A stretch of 24,505 nucleotides of DNA from a virus: IMG/VR virus record IMGVR_UViG_3300030106_004348, positions 8,473-32,977 of that record; one strand, 5' to 3'. The stretch's first letter is position 1. Each line of letters opens with the position of its first letter. This document shows positions 1 to 4,761 of the stretch, piece by piece. The translations under genes and the position numbers were made by a program. Under the pieces are notes generated by a model. The model searched no databases, was not told the origin of the DNA, and was given only the letters and a program-made list of their open reading frames with translations.

Positions 1-5
1 ATCCC

Positions 6-34
6 TTGACACGGGAGGACCAGCATATTACAAT
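6..34 (+). promoter_or_regulatory. sigma-70-type promoter
   Basis: TTGACA at 6-11 and TACAAT at 29-34 are separated by exactly 17 bases. This matches the bacterial housekeeping consensus used by early genes of T4-like cyanophages. It would start RNA near 41, giving a leader of about 30 bases before the gene at 72. The TTG of the -35 box is in frame with that gene and could be mistaken for its start codon. Confidence 0.75.
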
Positions 35-71
35 AGCAACATCCTCAGCAGGTACTTCCGAAAAGACTACT

Positions 72-293
72 ATGATGGAAACTGAAGAAATTGTACTAAG
101 AATTCGAGAATGGGCAATCAATAAAGTTCAAGAATATAATAGTGAAGGTATTGATAGGATTTACGATCAAATGGCAATTATGGATGAGTTTGATGAATGG
201 TTTGATCCAAAATTAGATATTGAGGTTGTAACCCTTGACGAAATTACTGAGGAAGAGTATGATAATTATGTTGATGGCATCGAAAGAGCATAG
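72..293 (+). CDS. small acidic protein of unknown function
   Basis: This 73-residue protein is not recognised. It is strongly acidic, with DEFDEWFDPKLD in the middle and a Glu/Asp-rich C-terminal third; no signal peptide or membrane segment is visible, so it is probably cytoplasmic. I place the start at the ATG at 72 (a second ATG follows at 75) because the longer in-frame TTG at position 6 is the -35 box of the promoter at 6-34. No Shine-Dalgarno sequence is visible, which is common in cyanophage and cyanobacterial messages. It is probably an early gene, since it directly follows the sigma-70-type promoter. It could be one of the many small phage proteins acting on host functions, but nothing in the sequence shows that. 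Confidence 0.7.
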   Translation: MMETEEIVLRIREWAINKVQEYNSEGIDRIYDQMAIMDEFDEWFDPKLDIEVVTLDEITEEEYDNYVDGIERA

Positions 294-312
294 TCAACTG
301 CGGTGACCTCCT

Positions 313-347
313 TGCTAGTTCAGGGTTAGCGGCGATAGGAACTAGCA
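313..347 (+). repeat. 9-bp inverted repeat upstream of tRNA-Arg
   Basis: The arms at 313-321 and 339-347 (TGCTAGTTC / GAACTAGCA) are perfectly complementary over 9 bp around a 17-base loop. The hairpin ends four bases before the 5' end of tRNA-Arg. It has no T-tract and so is not a terminator. It may guide processing of the tRNA precursor or belong to the structured RNA region further downstream. Confidence 0.5.
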
Positions 348-350
348 CTT

Positions 351-424
<74 letters not shown>

Positions 425-426
425 TT

Positions 427-655
427 GGGAATCGACGGATTCCCATAGGGTATGACTGAATAACGCTTGTGGAGGCACGGCGTAATGTATAGTAGGACAG
501 GGGTGGTGCCCGCTGTGGAAACACAGAAGCTGATACTAAGGTGTCCGAAAGTCTGAGTGACCTAATTACACTACCAGTGTATCCCGCTCAGTGGAGGTAT
601 AGTAGAATCCTCTTACCCACCACAACATAACCATGGGTAGACATCTCCCCAAAAT
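427..655 (+). ncRNA. candidate structured non-coding RNA between tRNA-Arg and tRNA-Gly
   Basis: No open frame of useful length crosses this stretch, and it looks richer in G+C than the neighbouring genes. It holds several perfect hairpins: GGGAATC-GACG-GATTCCC (427-444), CTGTG-GAAA-CACAG with a GNRA loop (513-526) and TACACT-ACC-AGTGTA (567-581). A possible closing helix joins GTGGTG (about 502-507) to CACCAC (about 619-624), and a terminator follows directly at 656-680. T4 itself encodes stable RNAs of unknown role beside its tRNAs. I do not recognise this one as tmRNA, RNase P RNA, 6S RNA or a group I intron. Its 5' end is uncertain because I see no good promoter; it may be cut from the tRNA-Arg precursor. 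Strand is inferred from the terminator. Confidence 0.5.
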
Positions 656-680
656 TGCAGGTTGGTTCACCTGCATTTTT
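656..680 (+). terminator. rho-independent terminator before tRNA-Gly
   Basis: TGCAGGT (656-662) pairs with ACCTGCA (669-675) around a 6-base loop, followed by five T (676-680). The T-tract ends on the base before the first base of tRNA-Gly. It would end the RNA covering tRNA-Arg and the structured region. Confidence 0.75.
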
Positions 681-751
681 GCGAATTTGGTGTAGCGGTA
701 ACATCCCATCCTTCCAAGTTGGTGTCACGGGTTCGATCCCCGTAATTCGCT
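681..751 (+). tRNA. tRNA-Gly (anticodon TCC)
   Basis: The acceptor stem GCGAATT (681-687) pairs with AATTCGC (744-750). The anticodon loop CTTCCAA gives TCC, which reads GGA and GGG. The T arm is ACGGG-TTCGATC-CCCGT (727-743). One T-T mismatch lies in the anticodon stem. CCA is not encoded. Confidence 0.92.
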
Positions 752-767
752 TGTCCATCTCTTTATT

Positions 768-983
768 ATGAATTCTTTAAAAGATTATGAATTTGGTGGT
801 CGTGAAGTAACACCAGTTAATCTCCTTTTACTATTAAGTGAGATGGAGGGAACATACCAACATCTTAAATATATGGGGTTCAAAGAAGAGATGGATATTA
901 TTGACCTTATGAAAAAAAGGTTTTATAAAATGTATTTCCAACTCAAAAAACAACAACGCTTGATTAACTCAGCGGTAGAGTGA
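768..983 (+). CDS. small protein of unknown function whose end overlaps tRNA-Val
   Basis: This 71-residue protein is not recognised. The N-terminal half is mildly hydrophobic (a run of five leucines near residue 20) and the C-terminal third is basic and probably helical (MKKRFYKMYFQLKKQQR). The ATG at 768 lies 16 bases after tRNA-Gly and has no clear ribosome binding site. The unusual point is the end: codons 64-71 and the TGA stop (981-983) lie inside tRNA-Val on the same strand. RNase P cutting at 957/958 would remove the stop codon from any RNA used to make the tRNA. The frame is probably real because it fills the gap between two tRNAs and is uninterrupted, but its last eight residues may simply be tRNA sequence read through. 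Confidence 0.6.
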   Translation: MNSLKDYEFGGREVTPVNLLLLLSEMEGTYQHLKYMGFKEEMDIIDLMKKRFYKMYFQLKKQQRLINSAVE

Positions 984-1029
984 CTCCTTTACACGGAGTA
1001 GGTCGGCGGTTCGATCCCGTCATCAAGCA
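958..1029 (+). tRNA. tRNA-Val (anticodon TAC)
   Basis: The acceptor stem GCTTGAT (958-964) pairs perfectly with ATCAAGC (1022-1028), with discriminator A at 1029. The anticodon loop TTTACAC gives TAC, reading GTA and GTG. The T arm is GGCGG-TTCGATC-CCGTC (1005-1021) with one G-T pair. The first 26 bases overlap the 3' end of the gene at 768-983. Confidence 0.95.
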
Positions 1030-1052
1030 TCATCCAATTAGGTCCATGAAAA

Positions 1053-1301
1053 ATGATTACCATCAGATGCAAAGAATGTAAAAAGGAATTGACAAGCACT
1101 AGTAAAATTCAATTTTGTGGGTGTCCCAATCAAATGAGTATTGTGGGTAATAAAATTGGGGCCAAAGATTTAGATAAGGTCGTTATGGTATCCAACAATA
1201 CAGAGAAAAAGATTGATAGTCATTTTTCCACTCAAGAACTTCTATATCAAGAAGAAAGACGCAGACGCAAAGTTCGTAGATTGGACTTTGATGTGAGATA
1301 A
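1053..1301 (+). CDS. small zinc-ribbon-like protein
   Basis: The 82-residue product has a CxxC pair at residues 6 and 9 and a CxC pair at 22 and 24, the spacing of a small zinc-binding ribbon. The C-terminus carries a basic stretch (QEERRRRKVRR, about residues 66-76) suited to nucleic-acid contact. No membrane segment is seen. The ATG at 1053 is the first in this frame and is preceded by TAGGT at about 1039-1043. The gene starts 23 bases after tRNA-Val. A regulatory or nucleic-acid-binding role is a guess from the cysteines and basic tail; no named family is recognised. Confidence 0.7.
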   Translation: MITIRCKECKKELTSTSKIQFCGCPNQMSIVGNKIGAKDLDKVVMVSNNTEKKIDSHFSTQELLYQEERRRRKVRRLDFDVR

Positions 1302-1378
1302 ATTATTATTTCCTAATATTTAATCTTTCTGTAACAGTCCGATACATTAAATAACACTGTAGACACTTACTTTCTACC

Positions 1379-1534
1379 ATGCATCCTGACGAACTAGCAA
1401 ACTGGACAAAAATCAAAGAAACATTTGAGCAAAACGGTACAACTGATAACTACTATTACAAGCGAGCTTGTGCTATAGTTGGAGGGTTACCAGACCCTAT
1501 GAGTAATCTACCAAATGTCTCACAGGATGAATGA
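1379..1534 (+). CDS. very small protein of unknown function (51 residues)
   Basis: An ATG at 1379 opens a frame of 51 codons ending in TGA at 1532-1534. The protein starts MHPDELANWTKIKETFEQNG and contains YYYKRACAIVGGLPDPMS, a compact, mixed composition unlike chance translation. I believe similar short proteins beginning MHPDELANW occur in other cyanophages, but this is from memory and unverified. The gene fills what would otherwise be a 213-base gap after 1301, and its end overlaps the start of the next gene. No Shine-Dalgarno site or clear promoter is seen in the 77-base spacer upstream. Confidence 0.65.
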   Translation: MHPDELANWTKIKETFEQNGTTDNYYYKRACAIVGGLPDPMSNLPNVSQDE

Positions 1535-1733
1535 GATTAAACCGTCACATTATGTGACCAAAGAAGAATGCCAGGAGATGATTGATGCTGCAATACGAAG
1601 ACATAATCGTAATGCTTCGATTATTTCAATGTGTGTTGGCTGGGTTGTTCTCGCACTTTTTGCTGAGGGACTCCTTCGACTTATTGGAGTAATCGATCCC
1701 ATATTCCCATGGCTCAAAATAACATTGAACTAA
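1515..1733 (+). CDS. small single-pass membrane protein of unknown function
   Basis: The product is 72 residues from the ATG at 1515, or 68 from the ATG at 1527. Both starts overlap the previous gene's stop (1532-1534) and neither has a clear ribosome binding site, so the start is open. A soluble N-terminal part with KEECQEMIDAAIRRH is followed by one hydrophobic segment at about residues 37-59 (MCVGWVVLALFAEGLL), giving a likely N-in inner-membrane protein. It belongs to a run of tightly spaced small genes, three of which are hydrophobic. Function unknown; small phage membrane proteins can act in lysis or exclusion, but no holin signature is seen. Confidence 0.65.
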   Translation: MSHRMNEIKPSHYVTKEECQEMIDAAIRRHNRNASIISMCVGWVVLALFAEGLLRLIGVIDPIFPWLKITLN

Positions 1734-1888
1734 TAGGAACAGTTCTTCTTTTTATTTTTGGAGTTACCATGATTTATCAAGGTCACTTGATATTTCATGG
1801 TAAATATGGTTATAGACATTGTGAACGTGAAAAGAGAAAATCCGAGGACACCAGAAGACAAATAGAAAATCTATTAAAAGACAAATGA
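1709..1888 (+). CDS. very small membrane protein of unknown function (59 residues)
   Basis: An ATG at 1709, inside the end of the previous gene, opens 59 codons ending in TGA at 1886-1888. The N-terminal part contains a hydrophobic segment at about residues 8-29 (LIGTVLLFIFGVTMIYQG), followed by a strongly charged, basic helix-like tail (HCEREKRKSEDTRRQ). This is the layout of a small membrane protein with a cytoplasmic tail. It overlaps the upstream gene by 25 bases and the downstream gene by 4 (ATGA), typical of translational coupling. Function unknown. Confidence 0.6.
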   Translation: MAQNNIELIGTVLLFIFGVTMIYQGHLIFHGKYGYRHCEREKRKSEDTRRQIENLLKDK

Positions 1889-2094
1889 ATCCATTAATCT
1901 TAATTGCTTGTTTATCACCGATAGCGATTATTTGGATTGTGATGAAACTAAGTTTATTGTTGTTTTCAGCGAATGACGAACGAAGGTATGTCAAAGCAGA
2001 ATCCAGAAAACCCCATGGACCCTATGTGGGAAATGCATATGCAGACGTTGATGAGGAGGATGAAGAGTATGGAGATCGCACAGACTATCGATGA
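1885..2094 (+). CDS. small membrane-anchored protein of unknown function
   Basis: The 69-residue product begins at the ATG at 1885, coupled to the previous stop by ATGA. Residues 3-28 form a hydrophobic segment (LILIACLSPIAIIWIVMK), with a hydrophilic tail that becomes very acidic at the end (DVDEEDEEYGDRTDYR). It overlaps the gene at 1973-2218 in another frame for 122 bases. Both frames have protein-like composition, so either one is spurious or this is genuine overprinting. The ATGA coupling and the clean membrane segment speak for this one; the tail is the less certain part. Confidence 0.5.
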   Translation: MNPLILIACLSPIAIIWIVMKLSLLLFSANDERRYVKAESRKPHGPYVGNAYADVDEEDEEYGDRTDYR

Positions 2095-2218
2095 AGCACT
2101 TTATCAATACTATGTGGTAGAACGTGGCGAGGAAGTTCCCAACTGGAGATATATGAAAGATCAAGATTGGTGGTTAGAGTATCTTAAAAGTTTGGGTATT
2201 GACCCCAGAAACCCTTAG
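1973..2218 (+). CDS. small soluble protein of unknown function overlapping its upstream neighbour
   Basis: The 81-residue product is read in the +1 frame relative to the gene at 1885-2094. The N-terminal part is rich in methionine (NPMDPMWEMHMQTLMRRMKSM), and the C-terminal half, which lies outside the overlap, has normal globular composition with a tryptophan-rich end (YMKDQDWWLEYLKSLGI). That non-overlapping half makes the frame convincing. Start is the ATG at 1973; the ATG at 1988 is an alternative that would shorten the overlap by 15 bases. The last codons contain the -35 box of the promoter at 2199-2227. No family recognised. Confidence 0.6.
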   Translation: MTNEGMSKQNPENPMDPMWEMHMQTLMRRMKSMEIAQTIDEALYQYYVVERGEEVPNWRYMKDQDWWLEYLKSLGIDPRNP

Positions 2219-2227
2219 GAGTATAAT
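2199..2227 (+). promoter_or_regulatory. sigma-70-type promoter of the antitoxin-tRNA unit
   Basis: TTGACC (2199-2204) and a perfect TATAAT (2222-2227) are spaced by 17 bases. The -35 box lies within the last codons of the gene ending at 2218. Transcription would start near 2234, 16 bases before the antitoxin gene, and continue through tRNA-Ile and tRNA-Met. Confidence 0.8.
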
Positions 2228-2249
2228 AAACCTTATACATACTACAACT

Positions 2250-2429
2250 ATGGATGACATTCCTTTTTATACCGTGAAACATTGGCAAGAGAACTGGGAA
2301 GAACTTATGGATAGAGTCGAGAATGGAGAAACACTTGGTGTGGTAAATGAAGATGGAAATAAGGCAGTAATGGTTCCAGCGGATGATGAACTCATACGCT
2401 TATATACCGACCACGAGGAAGGATCCTGA
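2250..2429 (+). CDS. Phd/YefM-type antitoxin-like protein without adjacent toxin
   Basis: The 59-residue product has the pattern of the Phd/YefM antitoxin N-terminal domain: YTVKHWQENWEELMDRVENG (conserved xxLxxxVxxGE), then LGVVNEDGNKAVMVPADD, matching the strand pattern 'xxITxxGKxxAVLVPxxD' of the family. Phd/YefM proteins bind DNA as dimers through this fold and neutralise a Doc or YoeB toxin with their C-terminal tail. Here the tail is only about ten residues and no toxin gene follows; the stop codon is instead directly joined to tRNA-Ile at 2430. The start is the ATG at 2250, since the longer in-frame TTG at 2199 is the -35 box. It may neutralise a host toxin or act as a repressor; both are inference. 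Confidence 0.7.
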   Translation: MDDIPFYTVKHWQENWEELMDRVENGETLGVVNEDGNKAVMVPADDELIRLYTDHEEGS

Positions 2430-2501
2430 GGGACTGTCGCCTAATGGTTAAGGCCCATTGCTTATAACGGTGTGACCTGGGTTCAATTCCCAGCAGTCCT
2501 A
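2430..2501 (+). tRNA. tRNA-Ile (anticodon TAT)
   Basis: The acceptor stem GGGACTG (2430-2436) pairs with CAGTCCT (2494-2500, one G-T pair), with discriminator A at 2501. The anticodon loop CTTATAA gives TAT, reading ATA. The T arm is CTGGG-TTCAATT-CCCAG (2477-2493). Its first base follows directly on the stop codon of the antitoxin gene. ATA is rare in many bacteria but common in AT-rich phage genes. Confidence 0.95.
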
Positions 2502-2505
2502 CCTT

Positions 2506-2578
2506 GGGGGTTTAGCAATCTGGTGAATGCAGCAAACTCATAATTTGCCTAAGGTGAGTTCGATCCTCACAATCCCTA
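2506..2578 (+). tRNA. tRNA-Met (anticodon CAT)
   Basis: The acceptor stem GGGGGTT (2506-2512) pairs with AATCCCT (2571-2577, two G-T pairs), with discriminator A at 2578. The anticodon loop CTCATAA gives CAT. The T arm is GTGAG-TTCGATC-CTCAC (2554-2570). The anticodon stem is GCAAA/TTTGC rather than the three G-C pairs of an initiator, so it is an elongator tRNA-Met, or a tRNA-Ile2 whose C34 is converted to lysidine; the sequence alone does not decide between them. Confidence 0.9.
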
Positions 2579-2596
2579 TTGACGAATTTTCGTCAA
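2579..2596. repeat. 8-bp perfect palindrome covering the -35 box, possible operator
   Basis: TTGACGAA (2579-2586) is followed by TT and then TTCGTCAA (2589-2596). A two-base centre is too tight for a stable RNA hairpin of full length, and no T-tract follows, so a protein-binding operator is more likely than a terminator. A dimeric regulator bound here would cover the -35 element. Confidence 0.5.
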
Positions 2597-2607
2597 ACAC
2601 TTATAAT
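2579..2607 (+). promoter_or_regulatory. sigma-70-type promoter with palindromic -35 region
   Basis: TTGACG (2579-2584) and TATAAT (2602-2607) are spaced by 17 bases. The -35 box begins on the base after the tRNA-Met discriminator. Transcription would start near 2614 and drive the small genes from 2630. The -35 box forms the left arm of the perfect palindrome at 2579-2596. Confidence 0.82.
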
Positions 2608-2629
2608 ACTAGAGTCAACAAGCAAGACA

Positions 2630-2845
2630 ATGACACTGACTAGCAAGTTCAAGAAAGACATTCAAACCCTTCGTGGTGCTGTAAATGGCGACTTCTTCCT
2701 GGACGTAAAGAATCCAAAACTTCTAAAAAAGGTTCGTCGTTATTATGAAAACAATGGATTTGTTTTCTCTGGTGACCCTCTTGACGATTATGATATTCTG
2801 ATGGAGCAGGTTGCTATTGATCTTGAGACTGTGGAGGCAAAGTGA
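2630..2845 (+). CDS. small protein of unknown function
   Basis: The 71-residue product is not recognised. The basic N-terminal helix-like part (SKFKKDIQTLRGAV) is followed by KNPKLLKKVRRYYENNGF and an acidic C-terminal third (DPLDDYDILMEQVAIDLETVEAK). The ATG at 2630 is chosen because the longer in-frame TTG at 2579 is the -35 box. It is the first gene after the promoter at 2579-2607 and has no clear Shine-Dalgarno site. Its stop overlaps the GTG start of the next gene (GTGA), so the two are likely co-translated. Probably an early cytoplasmic protein. Confidence 0.7.
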   Translation: MTLTSKFKKDIQTLRGAVNGDFFLDVKNPKLLKKVRRYYENNGFVFSGDPLDDYDILMEQVAIDLETVEAK

Positions 2846-3084
2846 AAGTTCTTCTAGAACGTTTTCCCTATCGTTATGTTGAGTCTGGTACATTGGAAAT
2901 CAACGGTATGCCAGACTATCGTATTCAAAAAGCAGATCCTTGGACCAAACGATATAAAGACATGTATCTTTTAGATAATCAAATGCAACTTCTGACTGCC
3001 ATGGATGATTTTGAATATACCAAATGGTTAGACCCTGATGGTGTGCCTTGCTATATAAAAGACAAGGTAAGCCGAGTCTCCTAA
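2842..3084 (+). CDS. small protein of unknown function, GTG start
   Basis: The 80-residue product starts with GTG at 2842, overlapping the previous stop (GTGA). A GGAGG motif at about 2833-2837 gives a good ribosome binding site that supports this start. Composition is that of a small globular, aromatic-rich protein (ERFPYRYVESGTLEING, DDFEYTKWLDPDGVPCY). No membrane segment, signal peptide or known motif is seen. Its stop TAA shares its last base with the ATG of the next gene (TAATG at 3082-3086), continuing the coupled chain. Confidence 0.68.
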   Translation: MKVLLERFPYRYVESGTLEINGMPDYRIQKADPWTKRYKDMYLLDNQMQLLTAMDDFEYTKWLDPDGVPCYIKDKVSRVS

Positions 3085-3359
3085 TGGTTAAAAAGGACAA
3101 GTGGTATTACGATTGCATCAACTTTGAAAAAGATGCTATGCATTTAACATTTGTTCATCCATGGATGACAGTATCTGATGCACGCCTTTTGTTTGGTGAT
3201 GCTTTTGAAAGATTTCAATCTTATAAAAAGTATTACGGATGGAAAAATGTATGGACACTAATGAATATAAGTTATGGTATATGGCAAAGAGAACCAGAAG
3301 AATATGTAAGAGCTAGATTAGATCTTATTAAGTCGAAGATGGACTGCACTAATAACTAA
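3084..3359 (+). CDS. small protein of unknown function
   Basis: The 91-residue product begins at the ATG at 3084, overlapping the TAA stop upstream by one base; an in-frame TTG at 3048 would lengthen it by 12 residues but would run deep into the upstream gene. The sequence is rich in Tyr and Trp (KDKWYYDCINFEKDAM, FVHPWMTVSDARLLFGD, YKKYYGWKNVW) and looks globular and soluble. No family recognised. It is the third member of the coupled set 2630-3359. Confidence 0.65.
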   Translation: MVKKDKWYYDCINFEKDAMHLTFVHPWMTVSDARLLFGDAFERFQSYKKYYGWKNVWTLMNISYGIWQREPEEYVRARLDLIKSKMDCTNN

Positions 3360-3362
3360 ATA
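3356..3362 (+). promoter_or_regulatory. possible late-type -10 element (CTAAATA)
   Basis: CTAAATA lies 27 bases upstream of the ATG at 3389 and overlaps the preceding stop codon. It resembles the core of the T4 late promoter TATAAATA, which has no -35 box. AT-rich stop regions can produce this by chance, so the call is weak. Confidence 0.25.
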
Positions 3363-3388
3363 ATTTTCAGAGTTTATTCGTTAGTAAA

Positions 3389-3580
3389 ATGGCAGCAAGA
3401 GGATCGGCAGCAAAGTCTGCTAGTGGGGCAGCAATGTCAAAATATGACGTTGAGGTTGAAGCAAGACTTAAAGAACTTGAAGCAAAGGTAGCAGCGTTAG
3501 AAGCAAGTGATAAAGCACAACAAGAAGTTGATGCTAGATTCATTGCAATGGAGAGTAAAATAGAAAAACTTTGGAATTGA
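3389..3580 (+). CDS. short coiled-coil protein
   Basis: The 63-residue product has a flexible Ala/Ser-rich N-terminus (residues 1-18, MAARGSAAKSASGAAMSK) followed by a clear heptad pattern: VEVEARLKELEAKVAALEAS and VDARFIAMESKIEKLWN, with hydrophobics at a/d positions. It is predicted to be a two- or three-stranded coiled coil about 45 residues long. Start is the ATG at 3389; an in-frame ATG at 3434 (residue 16) is possible. It stands alone between a possible late promoter element and the terminator at 3586, and so may be its own unit. Function unknown; short coiled-coil proteins can be virion components or oligomerisation factors. Confidence 0.7.
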   Translation: MAARGSAAKSASGAAMSKYDVEVEARLKELEAKVAALEASDKAQQEVDARFIAMESKIEKLWN

Positions 3581-3585
3581 TGATA

Positions 3586-3613
3586 GAGACCCTTGACTTC
3601 AAGGGTCTTTTTT
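3586..3613 (+). terminator. rho-independent terminator before the glycan operon
   Basis: AGACCCTT (3587-3594) pairs with AAGGGTCT (3601-3608), extended by G3595-C3600 around ACTT, and six T follow (3608-3613). It closes the small-gene region 7 bases after the stop of the coiled-coil gene. The 3' part of its left arm is the -35 box of the next promoter. Confidence 0.85.
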
Positions 3614-3621
3614 AGTATGAT
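3593..3621 (+). promoter_or_regulatory. sigma-70-type promoter of the surface-glycan operon
   Basis: TTGACT (3593-3598) and TATGAT (3616-3621) are separated by 17 bases. Transcription would start near 3628, about 18 bases before the first operon gene at 3646. The -35 box lies in the arm and loop of the terminator hairpin, so one short sequence ends one unit and begins the next. Confidence 0.75.
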
Positions 3622-3645
3622 ATATAGGAAGAAACTTTTTAATTA

Positions 3646-4761
3646 ATGTCTGAATATAGTAAGACAGCACTGGTGCTTGGTGCTGGTGGCTTTATTGGAA
3701 GTCATATGGTTAAACGTTTACGCTCAGAAGGATATTGGGTGCGTGGCGTTGACCTTAAGTACCCTGAGTTTTCTGAGACAGAAGCAAATGAGTTTGTGCA
3801 GGGGGACCTACGTGATGTAGAATTTGTTCGTCGAGTTATTCAATTTAAAGGATATCAAGGCAACTTCTTTGCCAGTGTTCCTTACCGATATATTCGTCCC
3901 TTTGATGAGATCTATCAGTTTGCTGCTGATATGGGTGGTGCAGGTTTTGTTTTTACTGGTGAGAACGATGCAGACATTATGCACAACTCTGTGTCTATCA
4001 ATCTGAACGTTCTTGAAGAGGTTCGTAAGTTCAACGGGACCTTTGATGGTAAAGAGAATGGTACTGAGTGTGTCAGACCGTTTCTAGACTATCAGACTAA
4101 GATTTTCTACTCTGGTTCTGCTTGCATGTACCCAGAGCACAATCAACTGGACCCTGATAACCCTGATTGCCGTGAAGAATCAGCATACCCCGCCAACCCA
4201 GACTCAGAATATGGATGGGAGAAACTATTCAGTGAGCGTCTCTACTTTGCTTACAACCGTAATCATGGTATTCCTGTCCGTGTTGCCCGCTATCATAATA
4301 TCTTTGGTCCCGAAGGAACCTGGGACGGTGGAAGAGAAAAGGCACCGGCTGCAATCTGCCGCAAAGTCGCTTTCCTCCCAGAGTCGGGTGGAGCAATTGA
4401 GGTGTGGGGAGATGGCCTACAGACTCGTTCCTTCCTGTTCATTGATGAATGCATCGAAGCAACTAGAAGACTGATGGATAGTGACTTCATGGGTCCTGTA
4501 AACATTGGATCTGAGGAGATGGTTACTATTAACGAGTTGGTTGATACTGCTGCTCGTGTTGCTGATAAGGAAGTTCAGAAGATTCATATTGATGGTCCTC
4601 TTGGTGTTCGTGGACGTAATTCTAATAATGATATCATCCGTAAAGAACTTGATTGGGATTATTCTCAAACACTGGAAGAAGGTATTCGTAAGACTTATAA
4701 TTGGATTAAATCTCAGATTAAAAAATCTGAACTATATGTTCCATTTCATCATTCGGTATGA
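3646..4761 (+). CDS. GDP-mannose 3,5-epimerase-like SDR (GDP-L-galactose synthesis)
   Basis: This 371-residue extended SDR has the NAD-binding GAGGFIG at residues 12-18 and the catalytic YxxxK at Tyr189/Lys193. It closely follows the plant GDP-mannose 3,5-epimerase pattern: AADMGG with GF, the active-site Cys160 in GSACMYPE, Lys232 in GGREKAPAA, the stretch GDGLQTRSFLFIDE and GVRGRNSNND. GME double-epimerises GDP-D-mannose to GDP-L-galactose (and GDP-L-gulose). Length agrees with plant GME (about 375). It is the first gene of the operon, 25 bases after the promoter's -10 box, and overlaps the next gene by ATGA. Twenty-one of 25 arginines use CGN, unlike its immediate neighbours. A related epimerase acting on another GDP-hexose cannot be excluded. 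Confidence 0.88.
   Translation: MSEYSKTALVLGAGGFIGSHMVKRLRSEGYWVRGVDLKYPEFSETEANEFVQGDLRDVEFVRRVIQFKGYQGNFFASVPYRYIRPFDEIYQFAADMGGAGFVFTGENDADIMHNSVSINLNVLEEVRKFNGTFDGKENGTECVRPFLDYQTKIFYSGSACMYPEHNQLDPDNPDCREESAYPANPDSEYGWEKLFSERLYFAYNRNHGIPVRVARYHNIFGPEGTWDGGREKAPAAICRKVAFLPESGGAIEVWGDGLQTRSFLFIDECIEATRRLMDSDFMGPVNIGSEEMVTINELVDTAARVADKEVQKIHIDGPLGVRGRNSNNDIIRKELDWDYSQTLEEGIRKTYNWIKSQIKKSELYVPFHHSV

Noticed and set aside
6-71. N-terminal extension of the first gene from TTG at position 6
   Set aside because: The TTG is the -35 box of a consensus promoter; RNA would start downstream of it. The same applies to TTG at 2199 and 2579.
468-490. TTGTGG with TATAGT as a promoter for the structured RNA
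   Set aside because: Spacing is only 15 bases and the -35 is poor.
2506-2578. Initiator tRNA-Met
   Set aside because: The anticodon stem lacks the three consecutive G-C pairs of initiators.
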